This document shows positions 24,055 through 36,822 of a stretch of 64,000 nt of DNA, in pieces. The notes beneath the pieces are model-generated. The model ran no database searches and was not told the DNA's origin. It worked only from the letters and a program-made list of their open reading frames with translations. A program made the position numbers and the translations under genes. Source of the DNA: Drechslerella dactyloides (taxonomy: Eukaryota; Ascomycota; Orbiliomycetes; Orbiliales; Orbiliaceae); the NCBI GenBank assembly GCA_020064725.1, contig JAGTWJ010000008.1:434001-498000 (forward strand). The letters are read 5' to 3'. The first letter of the stretch is position 1, and each line of letters begins with the position of its first letter.

Positions 24055-25401
24055 AGGATGTGGTGGAGTGGAGTGGAGGTGCCCCCCTTCCCTTCCCTCT
24101 GTCACCGACTGACACGATCAATTGGATGGCGAAGAGCCGAACGCAGGAAAGCGAACCACACACACACACACATACACACAAAAAAGAAAAGAAGAAACAG
24201 ACGAGGGTCTGTCGGCCATGACGCCCAGCACTTTAATCTGGGTGGGACCGCCCCCCGGAGCCTGGTCAGTGAGTGGTGCGGTGGAGCATTCCATCGAGCC
24301 CTCTTTTTTGGCGTCTGGCTGGGGTGCGAGCAGCCGACGTTCGAGCAGGGGCCGGCCGACCAAGACGCAGACGAAGCGGAAGAAGCAACCACGATACACA
24401 TCACAGCAAGGCGCCGAAAAAGCAACGGGGCGGCAGGCAGGCAGGCATTTTTGGCTCTGGCTCTGGCTTTGACTCTGGCTTTTCTTGGGGGGGTGTTCGC
24501 CATTACGCACGAGTGGGAATCGGGACAAGGGCCGCTATGCAAATAAGGTGCGCCCTTATGTGGTGTTCCTGATATACGACTTCTTACATACGCTTTACAT
24601 ACATGTTGATGTGTAGTGGTGTGGTTTCCGCCGGGGAGAATTTTACACTCGAATCGATCACCAGGCATCCCATTCCGTCCTTCCTCCCGTCCTTCCTCCT
24701 TTTTTTATTTCTCCCTCTCTCGTCTGCTGTCTTGCAGCCGCGCATGCATTCATGTCATCGTGGAGGGGAGGGGAGAGGCGTGCATCCAGGCCGTCGCCTA
24801 CACTCGTACGTACATGTAGGCGTCATGGCTGGCTGTAGAAGAAGTATTTATGGACGCCCGCATGCAACGTCTCGATGTCCTCATGTAAGAAGCATGTGCA
24901 TGCACCTCGGAGACGACGGCGATGCAGCGACCGAAGCAGGAGTGCATAAGCCCGCCATCAGCCAGCCAGCCCTGTGATCTTTCCATCTTTTTCCCAGAGG
25001 GTGCACTTGGTAGAATTAAAAAAGGTGCCCCTGTCGTCGTCCCGCCAAGGCGCCAAGGCATCGCGTCTTGGCCTCCGTTTGTGCCAGAACGAGCGCAACG
25101 AACCTTCTTCTGCCCGCCGCCGAATTTGCTTTTTGCTGTTAGTCGTCCTCCCGCGTGCGCCTGCTTTGCTTCTTCCGCCAAAACGAGAGAGGTTCCCGCC
25201 AGAGGCTCGCCGAAGAAGCAAAAGTTTACTTGCTGTTGACGAAAAAAGAAAGCACGGACGGACAGGCAGGCAGGCTGATACAAAAAGCAAGTCGGCTGGG
25301 TCCGGGGTCAAATAAACTACTTCCAGCAAGTTGCAGACGCAGGCTGCTGCTGCAGCATACACACCGACATATATACTTACATACATACATTGCATCCTGT
25401 A

Positions 25402-25417
25402 TACATACATGTATGTA
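25402..25417. repeat. Perfect 16-nt palindrome around CATG
   Basis: TACATACATGTATGTA is self-complementary over all 16 positions. It is formed where a CATA array meets its inverse. Related TACATGTA palindromes lie near 24810 and 25512, and at 31451-31468 outside the desert. Confidence 0.85.
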
Positions 25418-26083
25418 CTGCTGTAAGAGAGAGGGAGAAAGAGGGAGAGTTTGTACTGCAGTCCGGAGGCCTGTGTGTCTGTACATGCTGCAGTGGATGC
25501 GCCTACATACATACATGTAGGTCTGTATGTACACATGTGTATGCTGGCTGGCGGGCTGATGGACGGATGGCAGCCCTCTGACTCGCTGATACAAGCACTC
25601 CCTACAAAGTACTGAACTTACCCACCTGCAGCGCTGCAATACTTAGCAGCATGTACATAATAACAAGAGAGGGAGAAGAAGCGGAGGAAGGGCAAAATGT
25701 CGACAGCCGGCGGAAGAAGCAAGCACGAGAAACACGCAAAAAAGTAAAAACGGCGAAAGGCTAAAAAAGAAACACACGCAACCGCGGAAAAACAAAGAAC
25801 GGGGACGACAGAAGAGAAGAAGACGCAGAAGAAGCAGAAGTCCCAGCGTCCGGGCTAGTTAGCTGGTGGGAAGAAGCAATATCTCCATTTTTATACAGGA
25901 GGCTAACCCGCCAGGCTGTGGTCGTGCTTCTGCTTCTGCTTCTTCTTCTCGTCTGCTTGCTATTGCAGACCGCTGCTGTGGATTTCTGCCATGATGTGGA
26001 GCGTGGTGTAATAATGGTGGACCGCTCTTGACCTGCACCCGTTCACAACCGTGCTTTTTCCTGGATCTCTTCTATCTGGCTAA

Positions 26084-26191
26084 CGCTCCCTCTTCTTCTT
26101 CTCTTCTTCTCTTCTTCTCTTCTTCTCATTCTTCTCTTCCTCTCCTCTCTCTTCTCTCTCTTCTTTCTTCTTCTTCTTCTCTTATCCCTCC
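26084..26191 (+). repeat. CTTCTT/CTCTT polypyrimidine tract
   Basis: About 108 nt with almost only C and T on the + strand, in imperfect CTT and CTCTT units, interrupted by only two A residues. It lies about 1.4 kb before the CYC8 start codon. Confidence 0.85.
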
Positions 26192-26712
26192 TACTCGGAC
26201 ACCGTCACTCCATCATCATCACCACCATCGCCAACCTCTCTCGTGGCGTCTACCTGCCTCCCCTCCCCCCTCCTCCTCCTCCCCTCCTCGTAGACATCAT
26301 CTCGATCGTGTCGTTTGCCCCGTCGAGTCTCCCCGTCGTCTCCCTTCTTCTTTTCTTTTGCCTCTGCTGCCCCTCGCAAGGAACCAAGCCCCATCCATCC
26401 ATCCTATCTCTATCTCTTCGGGCACATTGAGAGAGAAGAAAAAAAGTTTCGGCTGATAAGCGTCCTTCTCGAGCGTGTATCGTCTTTTGTAAACTCTATT
26501 CCAGTAACCTTTCCGCCGCCAATTAGCCAATCCTTCCAACCAAAACCTTCTTCTCTCCCTTTCTTCCTCGTCCGTCCTCTTTCGTCGCGCGAGATATATA
26601 TACACACATCACCATCGCCATCCGTTCCTGGGCACGAGAAGAAAAACAAAATCGTCATCGGGCCTGGTCGAGTCTAGTCGCATGCGCCTGCTGGACCTGC
26701 TGCTGTAACAAA

Positions 26713-26740
26713 CACCACCACCACCACCACCACCACCACC
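26713..26740 (+). repeat. (CAC)9 trinucleotide repeat
   Basis: Nine perfect CAC units plus one C, upstream of CYC8 and probably untranslated. Confidence 0.88.
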
Positions 26741-27579
26741 AAACACACATCCGCATTTACACCCACATACAGCATCCACTCTCGGCGCCCTGTCCTTATC
26801 ACGCATTCTCGTTCTCTGACATTCCTTCTCTACTTTACCTACTTTCGGCCTGGAATTTTTCTTATTTCGTCCCGGGCTAATCTGCTGCCGCTATTTATTG
26901 CGTCGGGTCCCTGCGCTATTGTTTGAGCCGACTCGGTTCCCTGTCCACTCAACTCCAATTCCCGCCCGCCGGCCAGAAATTCTCGCCCTCTTCACCACCA
27001 CCGCCCCTTCCTTCCTGTCTTCTTCATTACCACCTCCCTGCGTCAGTCTCCTGCTCGCCCGGGTCCTGTTCTGCCGCCTATTCGTCCCAACCGACGGCCA
27101 ATCACCTTTGTAGACCACCTGGCCGACGAAAACAACATCACCTTGCGTTTCGACCCCCGTCAACACGCTTTTGCGTCATCGCCGCGATCCGCCTCGGCCT
27201 CGCCACGTTTGACCGCCTGCTGCGTGGGATTCTCGCAGATACACCTGTCGTCCACGGTCGCCTGTCGCCCAACCGTGGCCTGTCACGTCTCGCCTTGCGC
27301 CAGTAGATCGCACGCTTGCCGCGCTGGTTTTTGTTTTTAACTTTCCGTTCTGTTCTCTTCGGTCCGTTTCGTTTCCTGTCGCTTCGAGAATAAAGCCCGC
27401 CGCCAACCGTGACCGACGATAGACCCGTACCGTACCGCGAGAACACTCGATCGTCTTCCCTCCGACCTTCCTACCTACATTGAGCGAATCCAAATACCAT
27501 CCCTGCGATCTTGAAATCCTGTCGTTCGAACCCGCTTGGATCCGGTTGTCACGCGCGTGACCGTCGCGCCGCCGTCAAG

Positions 27580-30371
27580 ATGTCTGGCCCACCGCAAACC
27601 TCGCCTCACCACCTCCACAACGCTCCTTCCGGGCCGATGCAGCCCAATGGCCACGGCGGCCCGCCGAAGATGAACGCGTCTCACCCGTTGAGCGCGCTTA
27701 ACGAAAGCGTTTGGCTGAAAATTGGTATGTCGCATGCGCATAGCTTATTTGGCGTGCCACTCGAGCTGACTTTGGTTGTTTGCTGTTCCCAGGTTCCATC
27801 GCCGAGATGATGGGAAACATGGAGGGCGCAATGGACGCTTACGAAGCTGCCCTGAGGCAGAACGCCTACTCGACACAAGCCATGGAGAACATTTCGCACA
27901 TATTACGTACCCGCGAACAGTTCCCGAAAGCCGTCGAGTTCCTCCAGGCCATCCTCAATATCGATGCCAACAATGGCGACGTCTGGGGCTCGCTAGGTGT
28001 GTACCATTCGCTTTTTTCCCGTCTAGTTGGTGCGCTGAGCTAACGGCTGGACAAAGGCCACTGCTATCTCATGATGGACGACCTCCAGAAGGCCTATCAA
28101 GCTTACCAGCAAGCTCTCTACCATTTGAGAGAACCCAAGGAGCCCAAGCTGTGGTACGGCATCGGTATTCTCTACGACAGATACGGATCCCTGGAACACG
28201 CCGAGGAAGCCTTTTCGTCTGTGATGAAGATGGACCCCCACTTCGAAAAGGCAAACGAGATCTACTTCCGCCTCGGCATAATCTACAAGCAGCAGCAGAA
28301 GTTCCAGCAGAGTCTGGACTGCTTCAAGTTCATCGTCCAGGATCCCCCGCGTCCCCTGACCGAGGAGGACATCTGGTTCCAAATCGGCCATGTCCACGAG
28401 CAGCAGAAAGACGTAAGTTTGCCGCGACGCGCAGATTGTTAGAGATACGGTAGCTGACAGGCATATTATATAGTTTGAAAACGCAAAGAAGGCGTACATG
28501 CGCGTTCTGGAGCGTGATCCCAACCACGCCAAAGTCCTGCAGCAGCTCGGCTGGCTGTACCACCAGCGCAGCAGCAGCTACGACAGCCAGGAGATCGCAA
28601 TCGAGCATCTGGAGAAGTCGGTTCGTGCCGGTAAGTGGACTCGATCAGCCGTCTGCATAATTCAAGCGAACGGTACTAACATTTCAGGCAGACAACACCG
28701 ATGCGCAGAGCTGGTACCTCCTGGGTCGCTGCTACATGTCGCAACAAAAGTACCCGAAGGCATACGAAGCCTACCAGCAAGCGGTTTACAGAGACGGAAG
28801 GAACCCCACCTTCTGGTGCTCGATCGGAGTTCTGTACTACCAGATCAACCAGTACAGGGATGCATTGGACGCCTATAGCCGAGCTATACGGCTGAACCCG
28901 TACATCTCCGAAGTTTGGTACGATCTCGGCACGCTCGTAAGTGGATATACTTCTTTCCTCTCCGGAGTTTTTCCCCTCGATGAGCGGTGGTCGCTAATGA
29001 AAGCAGTATGAATCTTGCAACAACCAAATCAACGATGCCCTCGACGCATACCAGCGCGCGGCGGACCTCGACCCAACGAACGTGCACATCAAAGCTCGCC
29101 TTAACCTTCTCCGGAGCGGCCAGGCGTCCGGCATGTCGCACAACAACAGCGCGCCGCCGCCGGCACCTCTCCCGCAGGATGTCCAGCAATACCAGCCGAC
29201 AGCTCCACCAAGCCACAGCTGGCTGCCGCAGGGCACCCAGAGCAGACAGCCGCCACCGCCACATGGCCCTCCGACTCAGGGTCCGCCTGGACCCGTCCTC
29301 GCTCAGCTGCCACCTGGGGGACCGGGACCGGCGCCGTCGCCATACCGGGGTCCCGACCCGATGGGACCTCGTCCGACCGTTTTGCGTAGTCCTGACATTG
29401 GTGCTGCAGATCCGTCTCGCCCGCCTCCTCCGCCACCGCTGCATCGGTACTCTCCATCTCCCAAGATCAACCACACCAACATGCCGTATGGGCCGCCACC
29501 GTCAGGACCGAACGGACAGGGACCCCCTCCGATGCAGCACCACTCCCAGATGCCGCCTCAGTCCCTGAACGGCCCGCCGGGGCCGAACCGCATCCTCAAC
29601 CCGCAGCACCACAGCCAGCCAGCACCACCTCCACCGCCCTCCCACAGCAACCAGCTGAACCCACTCAACGCCAATGGGAATAGTGCGATGGGGATGACGT
29701 TTCATGGGACGCGCGGCGGAAGTCCCATCCCTGAATTAAAACCAGTGGGCGACCGTATGCCATCTCCAAGCTCCGGATTTCATCCACATAGTGTGCATGG
29801 TTCAGCTCATCCTCAGCATCCACAGTCAGGAATCGCTAGTGCCGGCCCGCCACCGACTTCAGCACACCAAGCTGAGAATGTTGGGCGGGAGAGAGACCGC
29901 GACCCGATGAACAAACGACCGAGAGAATGGGACGACGAGGACCCGCACCCGAAGAAGCAAGCGTCGGACCACGCGCGCGACAGACTGGGCGACAGACTGG
30001 AGGGCCACATGCAGCATCGCTCGTCGCCGCCGAGGAGAAACACCACCATCTCTCCGGATGTCCAGGGCCGGAGAAGCTCCTCGGAGCGCCCGCGGGAGGA
30101 TTTCCGGGGGGCTCCACCCCCGCCGTCGCATCATAGCACGCCGGGCCCGCGACCGGTGCATCAGTTCCCGCCGATGGCGGAGTCGCCGGCGATGCAGCAG
30201 CAGCCCAAGCAGGAGGAGAGGAGGGAGATCATCGAGCCGCCGGCGCGCCAGATGGACGTCGACGAGAACTACGACGACGAGCCGGATGGTGAGGACAGAC
30301 GTCCCTCGTCCGCGTCCGCCCCTATCAAAACGGAGGGCGCGTCGAAGCCGGTTATAAACGGCGATAAATAA
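27580..30371 (+). CDS. CYC8: Cyc8/Ssn6-like TPR transcriptional co-repressor
   Basis: Six exons (27580-27724, 27793-27996, 28057-28412, 28474-28630, 28692-28936, 29007-30371) encode 823 aa. After a short Pro/His-rich start, tandem TPR repeats run from about residue 40 to 370. Examples are SVWLKIGSIAEMMGNMEGAM, GHCYLMMDDLQKAYQAYQQA, KLWYGIGILYDRYGSLEHAE, WYLLGRCYMSQQKYPKAYEA and WCSIGVLYYQINQYRDALDA. The rest is disordered and Pro/Gln/His-rich, with a basic KRPREWDDEDPHPKKQ stretch and an acidic end. This is the Ssn6 subunit of the Tup1-Ssn6 (RcoA-SsnF) complex, a nuclear co-repressor recruited by DNA-binding repressors. All exon junctions restore TPR consensus. Introns are 60-70 nt. The fourth intron uses the GCAG acceptor at 28690-28691, three codons past an alternative TTTCAG-like site. 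Confidence 0.95.
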
Positions 30372-33152
30372 ATAAACGATCGATGACTCCACTTTCTCTT
30401 TCTCCTCCTCGTGGCTAGCTACAGCGCGGGACGGATTTCCCTTTTTGCAATTTATCCTGTTGACCGTTTCTTTCTCTCTCGAGTAATGCTTAATGCTGAC
30501 ATGATTCCGGGTCCTCTGTTCCCCTTTTCTCTCTCCTTGGTCTCATTTTCCGGTCTCTACCGATTTTTATATATATTATACTACTACTATACCCACCCAC
30601 TCACCGAGATGGCCCTTTGTGCCTTTCCGTCTTGATACCTTTTGCGAGTTCATTCTCGTCCGTCCATTCACACCGGGGGTATTCTTTTACACTTTTTTCT
30701 TCCTTATATTTCTCTTTTGTGTTTCTTGGCAGGGTATTATATTGGCGAGTTTCGAGTACAGCTGGGACATTCGTTCAGGATACCACTTTTTCTTTTTCTT
30801 ATTTTCTCTTACTTTTACTTTTTATCTTATTTTGTGCTCGGACAAAAATTCCTTTGATTCATTTGCGGTTGCTTGTTTTGTTGTATTTATCGTTGGATAT
30901 TTGCATTTGCTTTGGCTATTTCTTATAGTTTATTTATTCTAGTTTGTACGATTTTTTAGTTTTTGTGAGAGATTTCGGTGAATGGTATCGTATTTACTGC
31001 TATACCTTCAATACTAGTGAGATTTGTATTTTATGAGACAATAACTACTTGGTACTTTTCTACACGAGGGACCCTATAGCGCCTAGCTTCGAGGCTAGAG
31101 AGACTCTTGCTACCGTCTTCGAGCTGTGCATGCTATCTACCGTTCTATATATTATGCTTGACGACTTTCTCGTCGTAGACCGGCCGTGCGCTTGAGGATC
31201 GGTCCGTCATTCAAGCAGATACCCTTCCTTCGTGGTTACTTGCGTACACCTGGGTTAGACGGCGGCGGATGCACACTGACCGCATGCATGCATGATCGAC
31301 TAGCTGTAACGTTTAAGAGCTATTTCGATCAATCGCGACGGACAGACATAGGGGCCCGCACATAACCAATCGGTCCGACTGGCAGTGCATGTGGCTTTTG
31401 AGTCGGTGATCCGGGTCTTACCGTCTGGGTATGTAATGTAGAACTGTAGTGTATGTACATGTACATACGTACGGTCCGCGGAGTTGAGTGGTTTGAAACA
31501 TTCAATGGAATATGTACGTATACTTGGGACGGCACGAGCACTGCTAGTAGCCAGCCAGGGGATGCAAGTACTGGCCGAGCATGCGCATGAGGCGTAGATG
31601 TGTCTCCGTCATTGAATTGACAATGTTGCTAGGCACTTGAATGATTACTGGGTATAATACTGTCGATTAAGCTACCGGACCGGCCTGCCGGCATCAATGT
31701 CGCGGGACTCTGATACATGTGCTAGGGCAAGGCGGTTGTCGGAAATATAATGTTCGAGGACGCGAGCCGCACGGCAGGTACGCGTGTGTGCGTGCATGAA
31801 TGCGGACTCGGAACTTAGTTTCGAGATATCTACAGCGCCACCAACGTAAGTAGCTAGCTCGGGCACGACTCGTGGATGTACATGTATGGTATCTATTTCG
31901 GAAATAATAGTATTACGTGATAGGTATGATGTATTATGATGCGGCATGGTGATATCATGGTGCGTGTGTTCCTGCAGCTGGTGCTTGGTGTATCTGAACT
32001 GCCCGTTCAGGTAGCCGAGCTAGCGGGCGCCGGAGCTTGACAAAAAAGCGCCACGCCAGGGCTGAACAGCTGCCAGCCAGCTGTCTTGCCAGCAGGACGG
32101 TCGTTTGTGGGGCCAGCACTTAGCTTGGTGGCTGCGGTAACTCCAGCGGCTGAAGTGCGGCGTGTCGTCAAGATCTTGTCATGAAGCTGGCTAGCATGTT
32201 CGTTGTTCGCGAGACTTTGTGCTTGTTTTTTCCCCCGGTGATATTGATATATTGTGTAGAATCTGCCTTGGGGTTGGGCTCTGTATGCCTGTATGCGGCA
32301 TGTCATTAACTTGCATGGTAGGCGCGCGAGGCAGATCTATATCTGGCCAATGGACTGCGTGTGAGCGAGTGTCATGAGTCGCGTCGACATACACGACCGA
32401 TAGTCCTGATTCTATAGAAGTTGGCGAGTAAATCAACGAGTCGAGGTCAAATTGAAAAAAAGCTGCGTGCACCCAGATATCCGTTGGGTATACCCGCACT
32501 CGAGTCCGCCGGGTATAATCCAGATGTCGCCACGTAAGCCAATGTAGTCGAGTAGCTACGTTAACGGACAACTTGCCAAATCAGCTATCGATCGGGTTGT
32601 TTAGGATGCATATGACCGAAACTCAGGAAATATATACAAGTAACGGAGGTAGAAAATATCTAAAGTTGTCTGAGTCTATACAAGATCGCTTTTGATATAT
32701 GCGCATCTATATATCTATGCAGTTCAAGTAGCAAGATGGCGGAAAAGAAATGAAAATGAAAAGAAAAAAAAAAAAGGTAAAAAAAGTGAACGAATAATAT
32801 ATATACAAGAATGTATTCAAATGGTAAATAAACGAAATCGTCTAACACGAGATGCCAGCGATCTAGAGAGAAAATTCTGTGAATGTAAACGAAAAATCTG
32901 TCGGATGGGAAAGCGAGAGGTAAATTTATGATAAATGCGTGAGTGTCATCCTAGTATGGCTTGAAACGCCGGGTATAAGTGCATCCAGAACAATTAAACG
33001 GAATCATCGTATCTGCGGGCTTCGTAAATGCGGCAGGAAAGTAGGTCGGTATGCCAATGCGATAAGATGGGAGTAAAAATATAAACAAGGTCGAAGGGAA
33101 GGGTAATCCGAATGAGGGAAAAAATCAGGAGGTAGGGTCCCGAAAAATGCTT
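30372..33152. other. Convergent intergenic region CYC8 / KRE6
   Basis: About 2.8 kb between two 3' ends. The first 600 nt are very T-rich (TTTCTTT, TTATTTT), fitting a CYC8 3' untranslated region. From 31000 to 33100 there are only short frames without motifs, a few TACATGTA palindromes and an A-rich block near 32765. No gene is called. Confidence 0.55.
31451..31468. repeat. Perfect 18-nt palindrome GTATGTACATGTACATAC
   Basis: Self-complementary over 18 positions. It is the same CATA/GTAC-type palindrome as found in the desert on the other side of CYC8. Confidence 0.85.
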
Positions 33153-35662
33153 TTAGCATTTATTCTCGAAGCTGTTTTTCGGCCGCGTGAAGTTCGTAGA
33201 TTCCCTGTTGAAAGATATCTCGTTAGAATTAAATCCTTTTCCGGCAGCGATAATCGGCAACGGGAGCTGCTGCGACATACCAAGTTGTGAGATTCGGGTT
33301 CGTGTAAGCGACGAGATGGTCCTGGATGTACTGCGTCGTCTCGTATCCCGGCGGGTCGCAGGTGATGGATTCTGCGCCTTCGGGCTGGTAGATGCGGACC
33401 CAGTCAACTCGCATCTTAGCAGGCAGGAGCTCTAGTTGTTGCACGTTAGCGAGTTGCCAGATGGTATCGATTGCGAGTAAGACCTACTGGATATTTCGGG
33501 GTAATTCGGCAGCTGGAAACTGGTTCCCATGCCCAAATTCAGGATAATTGTCATCGGCTCCATTGGTACGACTCTGTGGAAAAATGCAATCGGGCAAATT
33601 AGACGACCTGTCTCATGCTGTTTTGCGGTTTCCGCTCCCGAGATGAGGTTACATACCGCTGTCCGATATTCCCGTTCGGGCCGATAGATGGACCTTCCAT
33701 CCTCCACGAGGGCTCGCGGCCGACGTCCCATTCGATGTAGCCGTCCGCGCCGGGCTTGTATTCGTAGGCGTACGTCTGGTATTTCTTCCCATCGTACCAT
33801 TCGTTGTTGAGGGTTGTGAGGCCGGAGAAGGCTTGCTGCAGGTTGCCGCCTCGGTATTCGTTCATCGTCGTGATGGAGTTGTTGTAGACGGCTACAAAGT
33901 CGTAGTCGGGCTGGTACCAGACGTCGAACGGCGCCATTTGGACGGACTGCGAGATGGCGCCGACTTGCGTGCCCTTCTTGTCGATTGTGTGCACCAGTGC
34001 CTCGAAGACGTCGATTTCCGGAGACGAGCGGGCCTTTCCGGGTGTTGGGTGGTCCTCGCCCTATTGCGACAAGTTAGCATTTCAAAGCTTATACGTTTGG
34101 CATTTTTGTCATGCGGATGCAATATCTACCTTGCAGGTGCAGCCTGGCAATCGCATGCCGGGAAGGAAGCTGATGCCGTCGTGAGATGATTGGTTTGCTG
34201 TGATTCCGACGTCGCATTTGTCGTGGTAGGAGTACGGCCACATCCCCTCCGTCGACGCCAAGTAGCCCGGGCGGCCGAGATTACCCATCGTCCAGAAACC
34301 GGGCCAGAAACCGATAATGTCACCCCGCCCTGGCAGCGACACGCTAGCTTCGACTATCCCACCGGTAAAGCAGAGTTTGTTCCAGCTCTGCAGCATGCCG
34401 GATCGATAGCTCAGGTCGTGCGTCTTCCAAGCGTCGAATGTGATTTCCAGAACTCCATTCTTCGTCGTAACCTGATTCGGGTCGTACCACTGCGCGCGAT
34501 CGAATGCGTTTTAGCTCAGGACTGGGAATAAATGTTGCATTATGGGGTGTCGAGTTGCATACCTCGGAATCTAGCGTCGCTCCGTACCAGATATCGACGG
34601 CTTCCCAATACGGATCCTCGCCCGGATAAAATGTCCTGCCGTCCTCGTTGAATTCGTCCGAGAAGACCAGCTTCCAGTTCTTCCCGTCCGTCGCCTTCCT
34701 CGTCTTCGCGCTCTGAGGGGTGTCGGGATCGATCAGTCCTTGCCGGACGTTCTTCAGCAACGGCTGGTTCTGCAGCTCCGGCCGCAAGCAGCTGAAACCC
34801 GAGCATGCCGGCGCTTCCTCGGGGTGGCTTTCCATAAAGTAATTCTGGACGAAGAATCTGAAGGCAGAGTTAGCTTTATGTGTTTTCCTTTAGATCTTGG
34901 ATACCGGTAGACGTACATGACAGGATACCCGATGAACAAGAAGAGCAGACCGCCAACCATTACTAGCAGTCCTCCAAGATTGACGAATCCTCTTTTTGTC
35001 CAAAAGTTGAAATCTCGATCAACCTTCTTTCCATCTGGTGCATGGAGCTCATCGTCTGGCTCCACGTCTTTTGGGTACATTAACAGATTCTCATCCGCGA
35101 ATATGTTGAACTTCTCGCCGATCACATGTATGCTGCTGGTGTCGTCGTCGTCCCTGGTGATTGGTCGGAGTCCATCGTGACTATCAAAGTCCCACCCAGG
35201 GCTTGGTAAAGGTGTGGAGAATGGGTCCTTTGGCGCAGAGGGATAGTCGAATGTATCCGAGGAATCCCTTGATTGATCCCGGACGTAGTACTCTGGGATA
35301 AAATTGGAATCGAACGAGTTGGTTTTATTCGAGGCGAATCCTCGTCGGGGTGGTAGCAGAGTTTCCGCGGACGACCTGTAATCGCCCGTATTATTATATA
35401 CCGGTTGGTCGTGGCCATTGTGGACCGTTGGGGAGCTTGGGGCGGTTGAATTTGGTGTCAAGTTGCGAATCGGTCCTGTGTATTGCGCTCTATCGGCGCC
35501 GAGTAGATCTTCTGAGCTGGAATTGAGTGTGATTCGAGGAGAGACAGGCCGTAAGGATTGCGATGCGGGGAAGGGAGGGGGTATCGAAAGATTAAGATTA
35601 TTGTAGTTGAGCATCGATCTCCTTGCAGGAGGCACTGGTGGTGGCTGCCGTTTGGACTCCAT
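33153..35662 (-). CDS. KRE6: Kre6/Skn1-type beta-1,6-glucan synthesis protein (GH16 fold)
   Basis: Seven minus-strand exons (35662-34917, 34857-34563, 34489-34130, 34060-33657, 33573-33488, 33431-33281, 33204-33153) encode 697 aa. The cytosolic N-terminus is about 220 residues, Pro/Ser-rich. A single transmembrane segment at 225-247 (GLLVMVGGLLFLFIGYPV) makes a type II membrane protein. The luminal GH16-like domain starts near residue 290: WKLVFSDEFNEDGRTFYPGE, WYDPNQVTTKNGVLEITF, GFWPGFWTMGNLGRPGYLAS and SSPEIDVFEAL, where E482, D484 and E487 fit the catalytic E-x-D-x-x-E. The end VDWVRIYQPEG...CDPPGY...PKN is the typical Kre6 C-terminus. Kre6/Skn1 act in the secretory pathway in beta-1,6-glucan assembly. 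Frame closes over all seven exons. Confidence 0.94.
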
Positions 35663-36822
35663 TCTTGAGGTTTATATCACTGCTATCATGCAGCGAGAAA
35701 TGCTGTCTGCTGGTGCGAATAGCTGAGAGATGAATCGTATCCGAAATATCGTCTTTCAGCAGTCGCAGCTTTCGATATGGTCAATCTACGTCTCCTGCGG
35801 TACTAGTCGTCGAGATTTTCGAAAAATGAGTGTCTGAATGCTGTTGAATCTTGGACCGAAGGGATCGAGACCCTGCTTGCGTAACGTTAATTCAACAGTC
35901 GCGTAAAAAAGAAAAATGACATGAATTGAGAGGTAAAGAATGTAAGAATTGAACGAATTGCTCGACTACTGAACGAGAGTGATTACTGTCATAAAAAGTT
36001 TAAAAGAGAGTGGAAAAGTGAGAGAAAAGTCAAAATTGACGACACCAGAGACGAGCAGCGAGCAGCGGGCGAGTCAAACGAAGATGTTGCCAAGAGGACC
36101 ACTGGGATTCACCGAATTTAATCAGGAGAAGGAACAACGTTCACTGGATGGACCTAGCTCTTTTGGGCGGGAAGGGGAGTCGCCACTTGACATTGGCTGC
36201 ATCAATCTTATTGACGTTCCCTTCAGAGACCCTTGTTCAGGGATTATTCTGTGCCCTGCGAAGCCCACAAGGCAGGCTGTGGAAAAAGCTGGCGCCGTGG
36301 GCCTTGTCACTGCAATTTTTGCCCATCATGGGAAATTCGCGGTTGGGGGGCCCGGCAATGGGGTTCGCCCGTAGTCGCAAGAGGCTACAAAAAAGTCATG
36401 GCCACGGCTTGCATACAGCCGCTGGGCGCCCGGCGCGGCCTTCCTCTTCGTCGCATCGGCTGGAATGGTGCAATTAAGTTGACAGAGCGGCGAGTTTCGA
36501 CACGGCAGGGCAAACATCCCTGGCGCATATCCTTTTGAGGTGCTGCATGCTTGACACTTTTAAAACTCAATTCTGGAAGCCTGCTGGTTTACCGAGGCCT
36601 GGACACAAAGCTTGCCTGGGTCGGAGGCGATCATCTCATGTTGTGCATAAGAAGGCCGTTGGGAGCTGAGCCCAACTGCCAACAACGGAATCTCCTGAAT
36701 TCGAAAGACCTCGTAAAAGTACAGGCAAAGCAGGCTGGTTGGCTGACGAGAGCAATCTCGCGCGCCCGCGATGCAACATGATGGCTAATCATATTTTCTC
36801 CAGCCGTTTTGCTGGCTCAGCC
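35663..36822. other. Upstream region of KRE6 / 3' region of the 152-aa gene
   Basis: About 1.16 kb. It should include the KRE6 promoter and leader next to 35663 and, near 36822, the 3' untranslated region of the next minus-strand gene. Several frames of 60-130 codons overlap on both strands around 35980-36540 with no family motif. They are not called. Confidence 0.5.

Larger units (their letters stand above)
13288..27579. other. Gene desert (about 14 kb) rich in 4-bp microsatellites
   Basis: This is the divergent interval between RPL3 (-) and CYC8 (+). I find no family motif, no long spliced frame and no tRNA. Open frames of 100-210 codons, for example 16970-17422, 18523-19128 and 18561-19199, overlap in conflicting frames and look like chance. 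The striking content is short tandem arrays, mostly of 4-bp units and many different ones: GGCA, ATGG, CATA, GTAC, TTAC, CAGC, AATC, GTCA and GCAC. There are also homopolymers (A31, T20) and palindromes built around TACATGTA. The last 2 kb probably belongs to the CYC8 transcript or promoter. Non-coding RNA cannot be excluded. Confidence 0.6.
25660..27579 (+). promoter_or_regulatory. Presumed promoter / long 5' leader of CYC8
   Basis: Composition switches sharply here. From 25660 to about 25850 the + strand is purine-rich (GAAGAA, GGAGAAG). From about 25926 to 26590 it is pyrimidine-rich (CTTCTT, TCTCT, CCTCC), and a (CAC)n array follows at 26713. Long CT-rich stretches before the start codon are common in highly regulated fungal genes. 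Several short upstream frames are present, but none looks like a protein. That this is the CYC8 leader is inferred from position only. Confidence 0.4.

Noticed and set aside
36148..36538. Overlapping Cys/Trp/Arg-rich frames upstream of KRE6
   Set aside because: Considered as a possible mobile-element fragment, but no transposase motif, terminal repeats or target-site duplication were seen.
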